Source of the DNA: Streptomyces formicae
Lineage (GTDB): Bacteria; Actinomycetota; Actinomycetes; Streptomycetales; Streptomycetaceae
Direction: 5' to 3'
Assembly: GCF_022647665.1 (NCBI RefSeq)
Contig: NZ_CP071872.1
Location: forward strand, 6,386,001-6,450,000
Length of the DNA stretch: 64,000 nt
The notes beneath the pieces were generated by a model. It did not search any database and was not told the origin of the DNA. It was given only the letters and a program-made list of their open reading frames with translations. How positions within the stretch are numbered: position 1 is the stretch's first letter; each line of letters begins with the position of its first letter. Both the position numbers and the translations under genes were made by a program. Positions 34,061 to 43,126 of the stretch are shown here, one piece after another.

Positions 34061-35482
34061 ATGAACCGGCAGGCGGACTCGGCACGGGAGAGGGATGTGA
34101 CGGCGACACACGCGCGGCCGCACTCTGGGGCGAGAGGGAGAGCGGGTGTCGCGCGGGGTGTGCGGGTGTTCGCCGCCCTGGTGCTGCTGCCGCTGCCTCT
34201 CGTCGTCGCCGTACTGCCGGCGGCGTTCGCTGCGGGAGGTGGGGGCACCCGGCGGTGGTTCGGGGGCCGCGGGGAGAGTCAGCGGGCCGAGGCGCAGGCC
34301 GCGAAGGACGCGGCCGCCGCGGCGTTCTACGAGCTGGACACGGCCCAGCGGGATCTGCGGATCTCGATCGAGACGATCACGGCCGTGGACAGCTCGCCGG
34401 GTGCGCGCCGGGTGGCGGACGAGTTCGCCGCGCTGGGGCGGCGGATCGACGAGGTCAGCCATGTGTACATCACGGCGGTCGACGCGCACGACCTCGACCG
34501 GGACGGTCTGGAGGCGTCGGTCGCGGCCCGGGCGCGTACGGAGCTGACGAGGGCCAAGGACGAGCTGGTACGGGTCAAGGGCGAGCTCGACCGGTTCGCG
34601 CAGGGGCTCGGGCCGCTGCTCGACAAGGCGGAGACGCAGCTGGCCCGGCTCGCGCCGGCGGTGGAGCGGGCGCGGCAGGCGCTCCTGGCCGCGAGCAACG
34701 CGCTCGACGCCGCACGCGGCTCCGGTCTTCGCGCGGACGATCTCGCCGCGCGTCTCGCCGCCCTCGCACCCGAGCTGACCAGGCTGAACGAGGGCGCGGG
34801 CCGCCATGGCGTCGCGGAGACGCTGCAGCGCGCGGACCGGGTCGTACGGGACGCGGAGGCGGTACGGGCCGAGGCCGAGCGGCTTCCCGAGCGCGCCGCG
34901 GAGATCGACAAGCGGCTGGTGTCGCTGCGTACCCGTGCACAGGCGCTCACCACCCGCACGGGTGGTGTCGAGCCCGTCCTCAGCGAGCTGCGGCGCCGCT
35001 TCACCGCCGCCTGCTGGCAGGATCTGCAGCCCGTGCCGGACCAGGCCGCGGAGAACGTGCGCCAGGCCGAGGAGAAGCTCAAGGAGGCGGCGAAGGCGCG
35101 CGACGAGCAGCGCTGGCCGGACGCGACGGCCCTGCTCGGCACCGTCCGGGCGCTGCTGAACAGCACCGACGAGGCCGTGTCGGCCGCCGGTGACCGGCTG
35201 CGCCGCCTCGACGCCGTCGCCAAGGACCCGGAGCAGGAGATCCAGCGCACCCGGTTCGCGATCCGCGACGCCCAGCGGCTGGCCATGGCGGGCCGCAACA
35301 CCCCGGATCCGCGCCATGCCCGGCCCCTCGACGACGCGGTGGCCCGGCTGGACAGGGCCGTCGCGGGTCTCGAAGGCCGCCACCCCGACTACTGGCACTT
35401 CCTGACCGAGACCGAGACCGTACGGCAGGGGGTGGCCGGGGTCGTGGCTCAGATCCGGAGTGAGCGCGGCACGGGCGCCTGA
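34061..35482 (+). CDS. Exported coiled-coil protein (473 aa)
   Basis: After a long basic N-terminus there is one membrane segment (VFAALVLLPLPLVVAVLPAA) and then an almost wholly helical, Arg/Glu/Leu-rich region (ELTRAKDELVRVKGELDRFA, AERLPERAAEIDKRLVSLRT) predicted as coiled coil. No enzyme motif. Similar proteins in streptomycetes are of unknown function. ATG 34061 with GGTGGGAGA. Probably co-transcribed with the lipoprotein 59 bp upstream. Confidence 0.75.
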   Translation: MNRQADSARERDVTATHARPHSGARGRAGVARGVRVFAALVLLPLPLVVAVLPAAFAAGGGGTRRWFGGRGESQRAEAQAAKDAAAAAFYELDTAQRDLRISIETITAVDSSPGARRVADEFAALGRRIDEVSHVYITAVDAHDLDRDGLEASVAARARTELTRAKDELVRVKGELDRFAQGLGPLLDKAETQLARLAPAVERARQALLAASNALDAARGSGLRADDLAARLAALAPELTRLNEGAGRHGVAETLQRADRVVRDAEAVRAEAERLPERAAEIDKRLVSLRTRAQALTTRTGGVEPVLSELRRRFTAACWQDLQPVPDQAAENVRQAEEKLKEAAKARDEQRWPDATALLGTVRALLNSTDEAVSAAGDRLRRLDAVAKDPEQEIQRTRFAIRDAQRLAMAGRNTPDPRHARPLDDAVARLDRAVAGLEGRHPDYWHFLTETETVRQGVAGVVAQIRSERGTGA

Positions 35483-35530
35483 GGCATGCTGGTGTGAGGC
35501 ACGTTCGCGTACGCCAGTAGGGAGGCCGTC

Positions 35531-36076
35531 ATGGCATCCACTCACGCCCCGCACGCAGAGCATGACAAGAACGCCTTCCGTGTCGTCCTGGACGAGCACC
35601 TGCCCGTCGACCACCGGCTGAGCCAGGTCTACCGGGTCGGTGCCGGGCTCATGGGCCTGGTGCTGCTGGCCTTCGGGATCCTCGGACTGACCCGCAACAT
35701 CGGCTTCTTCGACACCGGCAACAACGCGGTCGCGGGCCTCAACTCCAACGGCACGCTGAGCGTTCTCTCCATCTGCATCGGGCTGCTGCTGTTCGCCGGG
35801 ATGATCATCGGCGGCAACTTCGCCTCGACGCTCAACATGGTGCTCGGTGTCCTCTTCATCCTCAGCGGGTTCGTGAACCTCGGGTTGCTGGACACCCAGT
35901 CGAACTTCCTCAACTTCCGGATCCAGAACGTGATCTTCAGCTTCGTCGTCGGCATCATGCTGATGTGGTTCGGGATGTACGGCAGGGTCGGCAGCGCGCT
36001 CCCGCACGACAATCCGTACTGGAAGGCGCGCCACCCGAACGAGGCCGCGGCCGAGGCGCAGGCCCGCCGGGTCTGA
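35531..36076 (+). CDS. DUF4383 membrane protein (181 aa)
   Basis: Four transmembrane helices in the order of DUF4383: GAGLMGLVLLAFGILGL, TLSVLSICIGLLLFAGMIIG, MVLGVLFILSGFVNLGLL and NVIFSFVVGIMLMWFGMYG, plus the short loop LDTQSNFLNF. Function unknown. ATG 35531 after AGGGAGG. Confidence 0.9.
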   Translation: MASTHAPHAEHDKNAFRVVLDEHLPVDHRLSQVYRVGAGLMGLVLLAFGILGLTRNIGFFDTGNNAVAGLNSNGTLSVLSICIGLLLFAGMIIGGNFASTLNMVLGVLFILSGFVNLGLLDTQSNFLNFRIQNVIFSFVVGIMLMWFGMYGRVGSALPHDNPYWKARHPNEAAAEAQARRV

Positions 36077-36136
36077 CGGCGGACGGGGCCGAGGGCGGGC
36101 AGGGGCGAGGGGCGGGCAGGGCCGAGCGCGGGCGGC

Positions 36137-36158
36137 TGATCCAGCGGACACCCCCTAG
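36137..36158. repeat. Solo terminus of the CTAG-type element
   Basis: TGATCCAGCGGACACCCCCTAG is identical in 21 of 22 bases to the right end of element copy B (59560-59581). No second end is present nearby. The TAGTCT that follows lies 7 bases before the FmdB ATG, so this remnant probably forms the -10 region of that gene. Confidence 0.7.
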
Positions 36159-36167
36159 TCTGGTCGC

Positions 36168-36389
36168 ATGCCCCGTTACGAGTACCGCTGCCGCTCCTGC
36201 GACGACACCTTCGAGCTGAGCCGGCCCATGGCCGAGTCCTCCGCGCCCGCGGTCTGCCCCGCCGGGCACGAGGACACCGTGAAGCTGCTGTCCGCCGTCG
36301 CCGTCGGCGGTACGAGCGCGGCCCCGGCCGCGGCCCCTCGCGCGGGAGGCGGCGGAGGGGGCTGTTGCGGAGGCGGCTGCTGCGGCTGA
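36168..36389 (+). CDS. FmdB-type zinc ribbon protein (73 aa)
   Basis: Starts MPRYEYRCRSCDDTFELSRP, the zinc-ribbon CxxC and second knuckle CPAGHE of the FmdB/putative regulatory family, then a Gly-rich tail ending CCGGGCCG. Small, cytosolic, unknown role. Likely leaderless. Confidence 0.9.
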   Translation: MPRYEYRCRSCDDTFELSRPMAESSAPAVCPAGHEDTVKLLSAVAVGGTSAAPAAAPRAGGGGGGCCGGGCCG

Positions 36390-36422
36390 CCGCCCACCAC
36401 CCGAGCAGGAAGGTGTGCGGCC

Positions 36423-36482
36423 GCCTTCAGGGTGTGCCTTCAGTTCGGCGCCTTCAGGGTGGTGCCTTCAGGCTGCCTTCAG
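36423..36482. repeat. Five GCCTTCAG direct repeats before dedA
   Basis: Copies at 36423, 36436, 36450, 36464 and 36475, spaced 13, 14, 14 and 11 bp. They end 25 bp before the DedA ATG, in the promoter region, so they may be regulator half-sites. Confidence 0.7.
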
Positions 36483-36507
36483 CTGGGGTTTTCTAGCGTT
36501 GCACGGC

Positions 36508-37155
36508 ATGGACCACGTCATCGAGAGCGCCGCCGTGAGCAGCGCACCCGGCTGGATCAACGGGCTCATGGACACGCTGGGTGCACCCGGCGCGGGCATC
36601 GCCGTCGCCTTGGAGAACCTCTTCCCGCCGCTGCCCAGCGAATTCATCCTGCCCCTGGCGGGCTTCGCCGCCGCGACTGGCCGGATGGACCTTCTCGCCG
36701 CGCTGCTGTGGACGACGCTCGGCTCGGTGACGGGCGCTCTCGCGCTGTACGGGGCCGGGGCGCTGCTGGGCCGGGACCGCATGGTCGCGATCGCGGTGCG
36801 CATGCCGCTGGTGAATCCGGCGGACATCGAGCGCACGGAGGCGTGGTTCGCGCGGCACGGCACGAAGGCGGTCCTCTTCGGCCGGATGATCCCGGTCTTC
36901 CGCAGCCTGATATCCGTGCCGGCGGGGATCGAGCGGATGCCGCTGCCGGTGTTCCTGGCGCTGACGACGCTGGGCAGTGCGGTGTGGAACACGGTGTTCG
37001 TGCTCGCGGGGTACGCACTGGGCGACAACTGGCAGGAGGTGACGGGCTATGTCGAGGCGTACTCGAAGGTGGTCGTAGCAGCCGCGGGGGTGGCAGTGCT
37101 GGTCTTGGTAGCGGTGCGCGTGCTGAAGCGGGGGCGGGGGGCGCGGCGGGGGTAG
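36508..37155 (+). CDS. DedA family membrane protein (215 aa)
   Basis: DedA motifs: E-N-L-F-P-P-L-P-S-E near residue 40, GRMIPVFRSLISVPAG (the conserved Arg motif) and a C-terminal helix. This is the classical DedA form, more typical than the copy at 21024. Probable undecaprenyl-phosphate or lipid flippase. ATG 36508. Confidence 0.92.
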   Translation: MDHVIESAAVSSAPGWINGLMDTLGAPGAGIAVALENLFPPLPSEFILPLAGFAAATGRMDLLAALLWTTLGSVTGALALYGAGALLGRDRMVAIAVRMPLVNPADIERTEAWFARHGTKAVLFGRMIPVFRSLISVPAGIERMPLPVFLALTTLGSAVWNTVFVLAGYALGDNWQEVTGYVEAYSKVVVAAAGVAVLVLVAVRVLKRGRGARRG

Positions 37156-37158
37156 CGC

Positions 37159-37200
37159 GTGTGCGGTGGGCGCGGGACGCACCTCGCGCCCACCGCACAC
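37159..37200. terminator. Bidirectional terminator between dedA and the HAD gene
   Basis: Perfect 16-bp stem (37159-37174 with 37185-37200) and a 10-base loop; the flanking genes are convergent. Confidence 0.85.
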
Positions 37201-37235
37201 CCCCTCAACCCCACTCCCCCTCAACCGCGCACCGC

Positions 37236-38261
37236 CTAACCGCGCGCCCCCTCCGCCGAGACCGAGACGGAGGCCGCGACGGAGGCCGGCGCCGGCAGCA
37301 GCGGTGCCGGCAGGGAGGCCGCACCGGCGGCCGTCGTCGTGAAGCGGCGCAGGATCTCCTCGCCCGCCGCGACACCACGCTCCGGAAGCACCGTGACGTG
37401 CGGCGCCGACCAGCCCGTGTCGGCGAGTTCGCCGTGGGACGGGCGCCAGGCGTGGTCGGCGGTGAGGAGGAGATCGGCGTCGAGGAGGGAGTCGCCGGCC
37501 GCCAGGACCACCTCCGCGCCGGTGCGGCGGACGAGTTCATGGACGGCCGCGCTCTTGGTGAGGGGCTTGGGGACGGCGTAGATCTTGCGGCCCTGGAGGG
37601 AGACCGTCCAGCCCTTCGCCTGCGCCCACACGGAGAGCTCTTCCAGCCAGCCCTCCGGCAACTGCGCGCGGTCGACGACGAGGTAGGCGAAGAGATCCTC
37701 GGCGACCCGCTCCTTGAGCACCCACGCCGGGTCGGCCGCCGCGAGCATGTGGTCGCGCACCTCGGCGAGCGAGGCGCACTCGTCCGCGAGCCGGGCCGCG
37801 ACCGTCCGCCGCCAGTCGCGGTCGGACTCGCCGTCGACCAGCAGATGCCCGCCGTTCGCGCAGATCGCGAACCGTGGCGGCGGGCCGGGCAGTTGGATCC
37901 TGCGGTACTGCTTGCGCGTGCGCGTCGTGGTCGGTACGAAGACGGCGTCGCGGGACAGGCCGGCGAGCAGCCCCGCGGCCGTCTCCGTCATGTACGACAG
38001 CGGCTTGCTCTCGTGCACCTCGACGCAGAGCAACCGGGGCGCCGCCGCGTCGGGCACCGTCAGCTGGAGCGCCGCCGCGGAGTAGATGAGCGTACGGTCC
38101 AGATCGCTCGCAATCAGAGCGGTCGGGGAGGTCTGGGCGGTCGCGGTGACCGCTGCGCCGGTGGCGGTCACCGTGGCCGCGGTGGCCGCGGCGGAGGTGG
38201 CGCAGGTTGCTGAGGTGGCGATCGGGGAGCTCGCGGAAGTCGGGGAGGTCGGGGCGTTCAC
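37236..38261 (-). CDS. HAD hydrolase of the Ter-associated biosynthetic operon (341 aa)
   Basis: After a Thr/Ala/Ser-rich N-terminus the HAD core starts LIASDLDRTLIYSAAALQL. Later motifs are PTTTRTRKQY, KSAAVHELV and VVLAAGDSLLDADLLLTA, the pattern of sucrose-phosphatase-like (subfamily IIB) HADs. In Ter systems such HADs accompany PRTase and StiP/PELOTA proteins and are proposed to help make a nucleoside-like metabolite. GTGA overlap with the preceding gene. Confidence 0.85.
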   Translation of the reverse strand: MNAPTSPTSASSPIATSATCATSAAATAATVTATGAAVTATAQTSPTALIASDLDRTLIYSAAALQLTVPDAAAPRLLCVEVHESKPLSYMTETAAGLLAGLSRDAVFVPTTTRTRKQYRRIQLPGPPPRFAICANGGHLLVDGESDRDWRRTVAARLADECASLAEVRDHMLAAADPAWVLKERVAEDLFAYLVVDRAQLPEGWLEELSVWAQAKGWTVSLQGRKIYAVPKPLTKSAAVHELVRRTGAEVVLAAGDSLLDADLLLTADHAWRPSHGELADTGWSAPHVTVLPERGVAAGEEILRRFTTTAAGAASLPAPLLPAPASVAASVSVSAEGARG

Positions 38262-40843
38262 TGCGCGGCCACCGCCTTGCCGTCGGCGCCGGTCGCCCCG
38301 CGCGTGTACTGGGGGTGGATCAGCCCGACGCAGGTGTACGGCAGGTCGTCGACCTCCTCGACCGGCACGCCGCGCTGCTCCGCCAGCAGCCGTACGTGAT
38401 CGAGATCCGCTCCCGCGCCCCGCTTGGCCAGGATCTTCCAGGGGACGCGGCGCAGCAGCACCCGGGTGGTCTCGCCGACGCCCGGCTTGACCAGATTGAC
38501 GTCGTGGATGCCGTACTCCTCGCTGATCCGCTCCACGGCGGCCCAGCCGGCCCAGGTGGGCGCCCGGTCCGCCGCCAGGAGCTCCTCGACCTCGGCGTCG
38601 ACGGCGTCGACGACCTCGTCGAAGCGGGCCGCGACGGTGTCCAGGAAGTGGCCCGACACATCGGCGTCAGCGAGCTCGCGGTAGTACTTCGCACCGTGGA
38701 AGTCGTACGGGCCGACCAGGTCCGCGCGCAGGACGGTGCGGGAGATCAGCCCGGAGACCGTGGAGTTGAGGCAGGCGGAGGGGATGAGGAAGTCCTCGCG
38801 GGTGCCGTACGTGCGCACACAGCCGCCCGGGTCGGCGAGGACCGCTATCTCGGGGTCGAAGCCGTCGAACTCGCCGACCGCGGCGGCCAGTTCGCGGCTG
38901 ATCGCGCCCTTGCCGGTCCAGCCGTCGACGAACACGACGTCGGCCGGGTCGTGGCGGGCTGCGAGCCAGCGCAGGGCGTTGGCGTCGATGCCGCGGCCGC
39001 GGACGATGGAGACGGCGTAGTGCGGCAGGTCCAGGCCGCGGCGGTGCTGCGCCCAGCGGCGCATCAGTACGCCGACGGGGGTGCCGGCGCGGGCCAGCGA
39101 GACGAGGACCGGGCGCGCGGACCGCTCGGCGAGCACGGTCTCGGTGACGGTGCCGACGGCGCGGGCGATCCGGGCGGCGGAGGTGTCGAGTGCGGCGCGG
39201 AACAGCTGCTGGTACTGGTCGCTGGGCTGGTACTCGACGGGCAGCGACTCGGCGTAGTGCGCGCCGCCGCTCTGTATCGCCTCCTCGCGCTCCTCGGTCG
39301 GCGCTTCGAGCTCGACGTCCGAGAGGTCCTGGAGCAGCCAGCCGACCTCGTCGGGGGCGTAGGAGGAGAAGGCGGGTCCGCGGAGCGGCTCGGGCAGCAT
39401 GGGTTCCCTTTGGGGAGTTTCAGGGGCGGGGACGTAGCTGGGGACGACGGCGAGCACGACACGCGGTATGTGCGCCGCGAGCTGCGCCAGCAGCCCGTCG
39501 GGGGCGTGCAGCTCGGGGGTGTCGGCGGTGGAGTCGACGACGGCGACGACCGCGTCGAAGCCGCCGCCCGCGACGTTGTACGCGTATCGCTCGCCGGGCC
39601 CGTCGGCCGGGTCGTCATGGGCGGGGAAGGCGATACGGGTGCGTATCGCGTAGCCGGGGTCGTCCACGGCCAGCACGGGCGAGCGGGTCGTCGTCGAGTA
39701 CCGCACCTCCAGGCCGGCGTCACCCCCGGCGTCGCCCCGCGCTTCCAGGGCGCGTGCGAGCCGCAGCGGTGCGTACATCAGCTCCTCGCAGCCGAGGACG
39801 AGGACGCGCCGGGGAGCGACGGCCGCATCTCCGCCTGCCCCACCTGAGCCGATGTCTGCCCCGTCTGCGCCTACGCCTGCCCCCGCGCCTTCACCCGCAC
39901 CCGCACCCGCGCCTTCACCCGCGCCCGCACCCGCACCTGTCGGAAAGCCGAGCGCTCCGGCGACACGGGCCGCCATGGCGGGCAGGGCCGCCTCCAGCGC
40001 GGCGCGGTGGGCGGGCATGAACCCGTGCCGCCCGCCGTCGGGGACGCCCAGGGGCCACCCCAGGTCGACGCGCACCGCCGCCGCGCCGGCCGCGGGGGCT
40101 CCGGTGGCGGCGGGGACGGCCGCGTTCTCGTGCTCCGCCACGAGCGCCTGCCCTTTCTCCAGCACGCCCTCCGGCAGCCGCACCGTGCCCCAGGCCGTGG
40201 CGACCAGGTCGATCCGGGCGCCGATCTCCTCGGCGAAGACCTCCAGCCGGCCGGCGTCGGCCGCCGAGCGCATGTCGACCAGGGCGACGACCACGTACCG
40301 CTCGCGCGGATAGCGTTCGTGCAGGTCACGGATGGTGTTGAGGACCGTGTTGCCCGTCGAGAACTCATCGTCCACGAGCACCAGCGGCCCCTCCCCCGCC
40401 AGCAGCTTCGGGTCCTCCGGGAGCAGCAGATGCGAGGTGGCGTGCGAGTGTGACTCCTCGAAGCCGCCCGCCCTGGCGACGCCGTCGACCGGGCGGCGCG
40501 TCGAGTGGAGGTACGGGACGGGGCCGAGGCCGTCCGCGACCGAGTGGCCGAGGCCGGTGGCGGTCTCCGCGTAGCCGACGACCACGGCGCGTGCGGCCTC
40601 GTCCCGGCCGAGCAGATCCCGCACCCGCAGGCCGAGCTCGAAGCCGTGTCCGTACACCACACGGGGGCTCTGCGGCACATGCTTGCCGAGCACGTGCGAG
40701 ACCAGCAGATGGGCCCGCTTGGGGTTGCGCCGCAGGGCGAGACCCAGCAGGTCCTTCAGCCCGTCGTCGCCGACGAGCTCGACTCCGAGCCGTTGGGCGA
40801 CCCAGTTTCCCGACCAGTCCACTACTTCGGTTTCCTCCGTCAT
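38258..40843 (-). CDS. Fused PRTase_2-TRSP-StiP-PELOTA protein of the Ter operon (861 aa)
   Basis: Residues 1-210: phosphoribosyltransferase with PRPP loop GPLVLVDDEFSTGNTVLNTI. About 270-480: TRSP domain (RVLVLGCEELMYAPLRLARA, EVRYSTTTRSPVLAVDDPGY). About 480-770: StiP/PRTase_1-like (FSSYAPDEVGWLLQDLSDVE, VLVSLARAGTPVGVLMRR, VVFVDGWTGKGAISREL). C-terminus: PELOTA-like (WKILAKRGAGADLDHVRLLA). A Gly/Ala/Glu hinge separates the first two domains. In many genomes these form two genes; an internal ATG at 39400 with AAAGGGAA upstream could give a separate 380-residue product. Confidence 0.85.
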   Translation of the reverse strand: MTEETEVVDWSGNWVAQRLGVELVGDDGLKDLLGLALRRNPKRAHLLVSHVLGKHVPQSPRVVYGHGFELGLRVRDLLGRDEAARAVVVGYAETATGLGHSVADGLGPVPYLHSTRRPVDGVARAGGFEESHSHATSHLLLPEDPKLLAGEGPLVLVDDEFSTGNTVLNTIRDLHERYPRERYVVVALVDMRSAADAGRLEVFAEEIGARIDLVATAWGTVRLPEGVLEKGQALVAEHENAAVPAATGAPAAGAAAVRVDLGWPLGVPDGGRHGFMPAHRAALEAALPAMAARVAGALGFPTGAGAGAGEGAGAGAGEGAGAGVGADGADIGSGGAGGDAAVAPRRVLVLGCEELMYAPLRLARALEARGDAGGDAGLEVRYSTTTRSPVLAVDDPGYAIRTRIAFPAHDDPADGPGERYAYNVAGGGFDAVVAVVDSTADTPELHAPDGLLAQLAAHIPRVVLAVVPSYVPAPETPQREPMLPEPLRGPAFSSYAPDEVGWLLQDLSDVELEAPTEEREEAIQSGGAHYAESLPVEYQPSDQYQQLFRAALDTSAARIARAVGTVTETVLAERSARPVLVSLARAGTPVGVLMRRWAQHRRGLDLPHYAVSIVRGRGIDANALRWLAARHDPADVVFVDGWTGKGAISRELAAAVGEFDGFDPEIAVLADPGGCVRTYGTREDFLIPSACLNSTVSGLISRTVLRADLVGPYDFHGAKYYRELADADVSGHFLDTVAARFDEVVDAVDAEVEELLAADRAPTWAGWAAVERISEEYGIHDVNLVKPGVGETTRVLLRRVPWKILAKRGAGADLDHVRLLAEQRGVPVEEVDDLPYTCVGLIHPQYTRGATGADGKAVAAQ

Positions 40844-40888
40844 CGGATGGTTCGACGCCCAGGGCGTGGGCCCGTCAGCCGTCAGCCG

Positions 40889-42052
40889 TCAGTCGGCGAG
40901 CCCGGCGGTGAGCAGCTCCACGAAACCGACGTCCTCACGTGCGACCCCGAACACCTCGGCTCGCCGGAGCGTGCGCTCCGCCCAGGCACGGTGGGGCTTC
41001 ACCTCGTTCATTTTGTTCGTGTACGCCGAGCGCATCACTCCGCCTCCTCCCCGCTCCGGGCGAAGGATGTCCTGCGCGTCGCTGAACTCCTCATGACTGA
41101 CGACCGACAGTGCGTGCACGGGCAGCACATGGGAGGGGTGGATACAGGTCTTGCCGAGCAGACCGTTGGCCCGGTCCATCTCGATCTCCCGCAGCAGCCC
41201 GTCGAGGTCGTGCTCGATCAGTGCAGTACGCAACTTCTCGGCCCGCACCTCCTGGAAGGGGCTCCGGCGCAGCTGGGGCTTGAACATGCGCTCCTGGAGC
41301 CGGAAGTACTCCCAGACCGGACCGGTGATGGTGAACCCGGTCCCGTCGGAGCGGCCGAGCACATTGACGACGTCCGCAATGACATTCGCGACGATCTGGA
41401 CATCGTACGCCGTCATGTCGGGCGTCCGCCTCAGTCCGTACGCCGAGCAGAAGTCGGTGACGCCGAGACGCAGCGCGAGCACCCGGTCCCGGTGCCGGTC
41501 GACGGTGCGGGCGATGCCGGCCAGCGCTGCCCTCCTGGTCTCCAGATGCAGCAGCTCGGGGGACTCCAGCACCGGCATGGCGTACAGCCGGCGGCCGCAC
41601 ACCGCCTCGGCGGCGGCGAGCGCCTCCAGGAACGCCTCTCCGCGCTCCTCCGTGAACTTCGGCAGCACGAATCCGGACAGCAGCCGGGCGCTGGGGCCGA
41701 GGCGCTGGACGAGGTCCTGGATCTGGCCGGGCTCCCGGACCCGGATGAAGAGCAGCGGCACTTCCGCGCCACGCCCTTCGAGGTCGCCGAACTGGCTGAC
41801 GAGGTTCCCCTCGGCGTACGGCACCTCGGCGTCGTCGATGGAATCCTCCAGGCAGAGCACCATGGAGACGACTCCGCGGGCCGCCTGCTTGAGGACGTCG
41901 TCCGCGAGCCGGGGCCGCGTCGCCGGGCTGTAGAGCGTCGCTCCAAGGGCGACCGAAAGCGTGCCCAGGGGCGAGTCGGCGCCGAATTCCGACGGCTCCT
42001 GGTGGAACAGTTCCTTACGCGCAGTCGCCGGGATATGCCCGAAATGACGCAT
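40889..42052 (-). CDS. HpcH/HpaI aldolase, citrate-lyase-beta-like, Ter-associated (387 aa)
   Basis: TIM-barrel C-C lyase: VSMVLCLEDSIDDAEVPYAE, LPKFTEERGEAFLEALAAAE, LYAMPVLESPELLH, LGVTDFCSAYGLRR and GKTCIHPSHVLPVH are the CitE-type strand motifs (metal-binding Glu, Asp). It is first in the operon aldolase - PRTase fusion - HAD, the predicted nucleoside-metabolite pathway linked with TerD genes. ATG 42052 with GGGGGA. Confidence 0.88.
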   Translation of the reverse strand: MRHFGHIPATARKELFHQEPSEFGADSPLGTLSVALGATLYSPATRPRLADDVLKQAARGVVSMVLCLEDSIDDAEVPYAEGNLVSQFGDLEGRGAEVPLLFIRVREPGQIQDLVQRLGPSARLLSGFVLPKFTEERGEAFLEALAAAEAVCGRRLYAMPVLESPELLHLETRRAALAGIARTVDRHRDRVLALRLGVTDFCSAYGLRRTPDMTAYDVQIVANVIADVVNVLGRSDGTGFTITGPVWEYFRLQERMFKPQLRRSPFQEVRAEKLRTALIEHDLDGLLREIEMDRANGLLGKTCIHPSHVLPVHALSVVSHEEFSDAQDILRPERGGGGVMRSAYTNKMNEVKPHRAWAERTLRRAEVFGVAREDVGFVELLTAGLAD

Positions 42053-42251
42053 GTGAATCCCCCGTACTGGCGTGGCGGCCGGTCGTTTGGGTGGCCGGTA
42101 ATAGTACGTAGGTGCAGGTGTCAAGAGTTCCCTGACTTCGTGAAATCCAGGTAACCCCTCCGCTGCCCGCCCCCGACTCAGAATGCCCGCCCCCGGGCGC
42201 GGGCATGCCCTGCCGCCCCCGCGTTGTCCGTGCGGGGCACGGGAAGGCAGG

Positions 42252-43124
42252 ATGACGGTCATGACGCACGCGATGCTGAAGGGCTCGAACGTTCCGCTCG
42301 GAGCGACGGCCGTACGGGCCGTACTGCGCTGGTCCCCCGGCCCCGGGGTGCCGGACGTGGACGCCTCCGCCCTGCTGCTGGGTTCCGACGGCCGTGTGCG
42401 CTCCGACGAGGACTTCGTCTTCTACAACCAGCCACGCCACCCTTCCGGGCTGGTGCGGCTGATGCCGAAAAAGCGGGTCGCCGAGGGCCTGACCGACACC
42501 GTTCAGGCGGACGTCGGCGCACTCGACCCTTCCGTCGACCAGGTCGTGCTCGCGGCTTCGTCCGACGGCGGCAGCTTCTCCGGCGTGCCGGATCTGCGGA
42601 TCGCGCTGTACGACGCGGGGGCGGCGGAAGGTGAGCCGCTGGCCGTGTTCGACGTGCGCCCGGAGACGGGCGAGGAGACCGCGATCATCTGCGGTGAGCT
42701 GTACCGGCGCGGGGACGGCTGGAAGTTCCGGGCGGTGGGGCAGGGCTATCCGACCGGGCTGATCGGCCTCGCCACGGCGTTCGGCATCTCGGTCGACGAG
42801 ACCGAGCCGGAGGCGCAGGGCGAGGACCGGACGCAGGCCGCCCAGCCGCGGCCGGAGCCGACCGTCCCGCCCCAGGCCCAGCCGCAGCCGCAGCCGCAGC
42901 CGCAGCCCGAGACGCAGGCGCAGGTGCCGGCGCCCCAGCCGGCGTACGGCTACCCGCAGCCGCCCCGGGCCCAGCCCCAGCCCCAGCCCCAGCCGGCGCC
43001 GCAGCCCGCGTACGGCTACCCCCAGCCCGCGTACGGCTACCCGCAGCCCGCCGCCGCGGCCGCCCCCGCACCGGACCCGAACTTCCGGCTGCCCGCGATG
43101 GGCCCCCAGTTCATCCGCCAGTAG
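42252..43124 (+). CDS. TerD-domain protein with Pro/Gln-rich tail (290 aa)
   Basis: TerD domain about residues 1-190: LKGSNVPLGATAVRAVLRWS, DVDASALLLGSDG, DEDFVFYNQPRHPSG and GELYRRGDGWKFRAVGQGYP. The calcium-ligand sequence DVDASALL is kept, but the DNLTGEG loop is missing (instead MPKKRVAEG), so metal binding may differ. The last 100 residues are a PQPQPQ/AYGYPQP repeat, probably flexible and protein-binding. Divergent from the aldolase operon. Confidence 0.9.
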   Translation: MTVMTHAMLKGSNVPLGATAVRAVLRWSPGPGVPDVDASALLLGSDGRVRSDEDFVFYNQPRHPSGLVRLMPKKRVAEGLTDTVQADVGALDPSVDQVVLAASSDGGSFSGVPDLRIALYDAGAAEGEPLAVFDVRPETGEETAIICGELYRRGDGWKFRAVGQGYPTGLIGLATAFGISVDETEPEAQGEDRTQAAQPRPEPTVPPQAQPQPQPQPQPETQAQVPAPQPAYGYPQPPRAQPQPQPQPAPQPAYGYPQPAYGYPQPAAAAAPAPDPNFRLPAMGPQFIRQ

Positions 43125-43126
43125 CC

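Noticed and set aside
36423..36482. PhoP box before dedA
   Set aside because: Repeat spacing is partly similar, but the units (GCCTTCAG) do not match GTTCACC.
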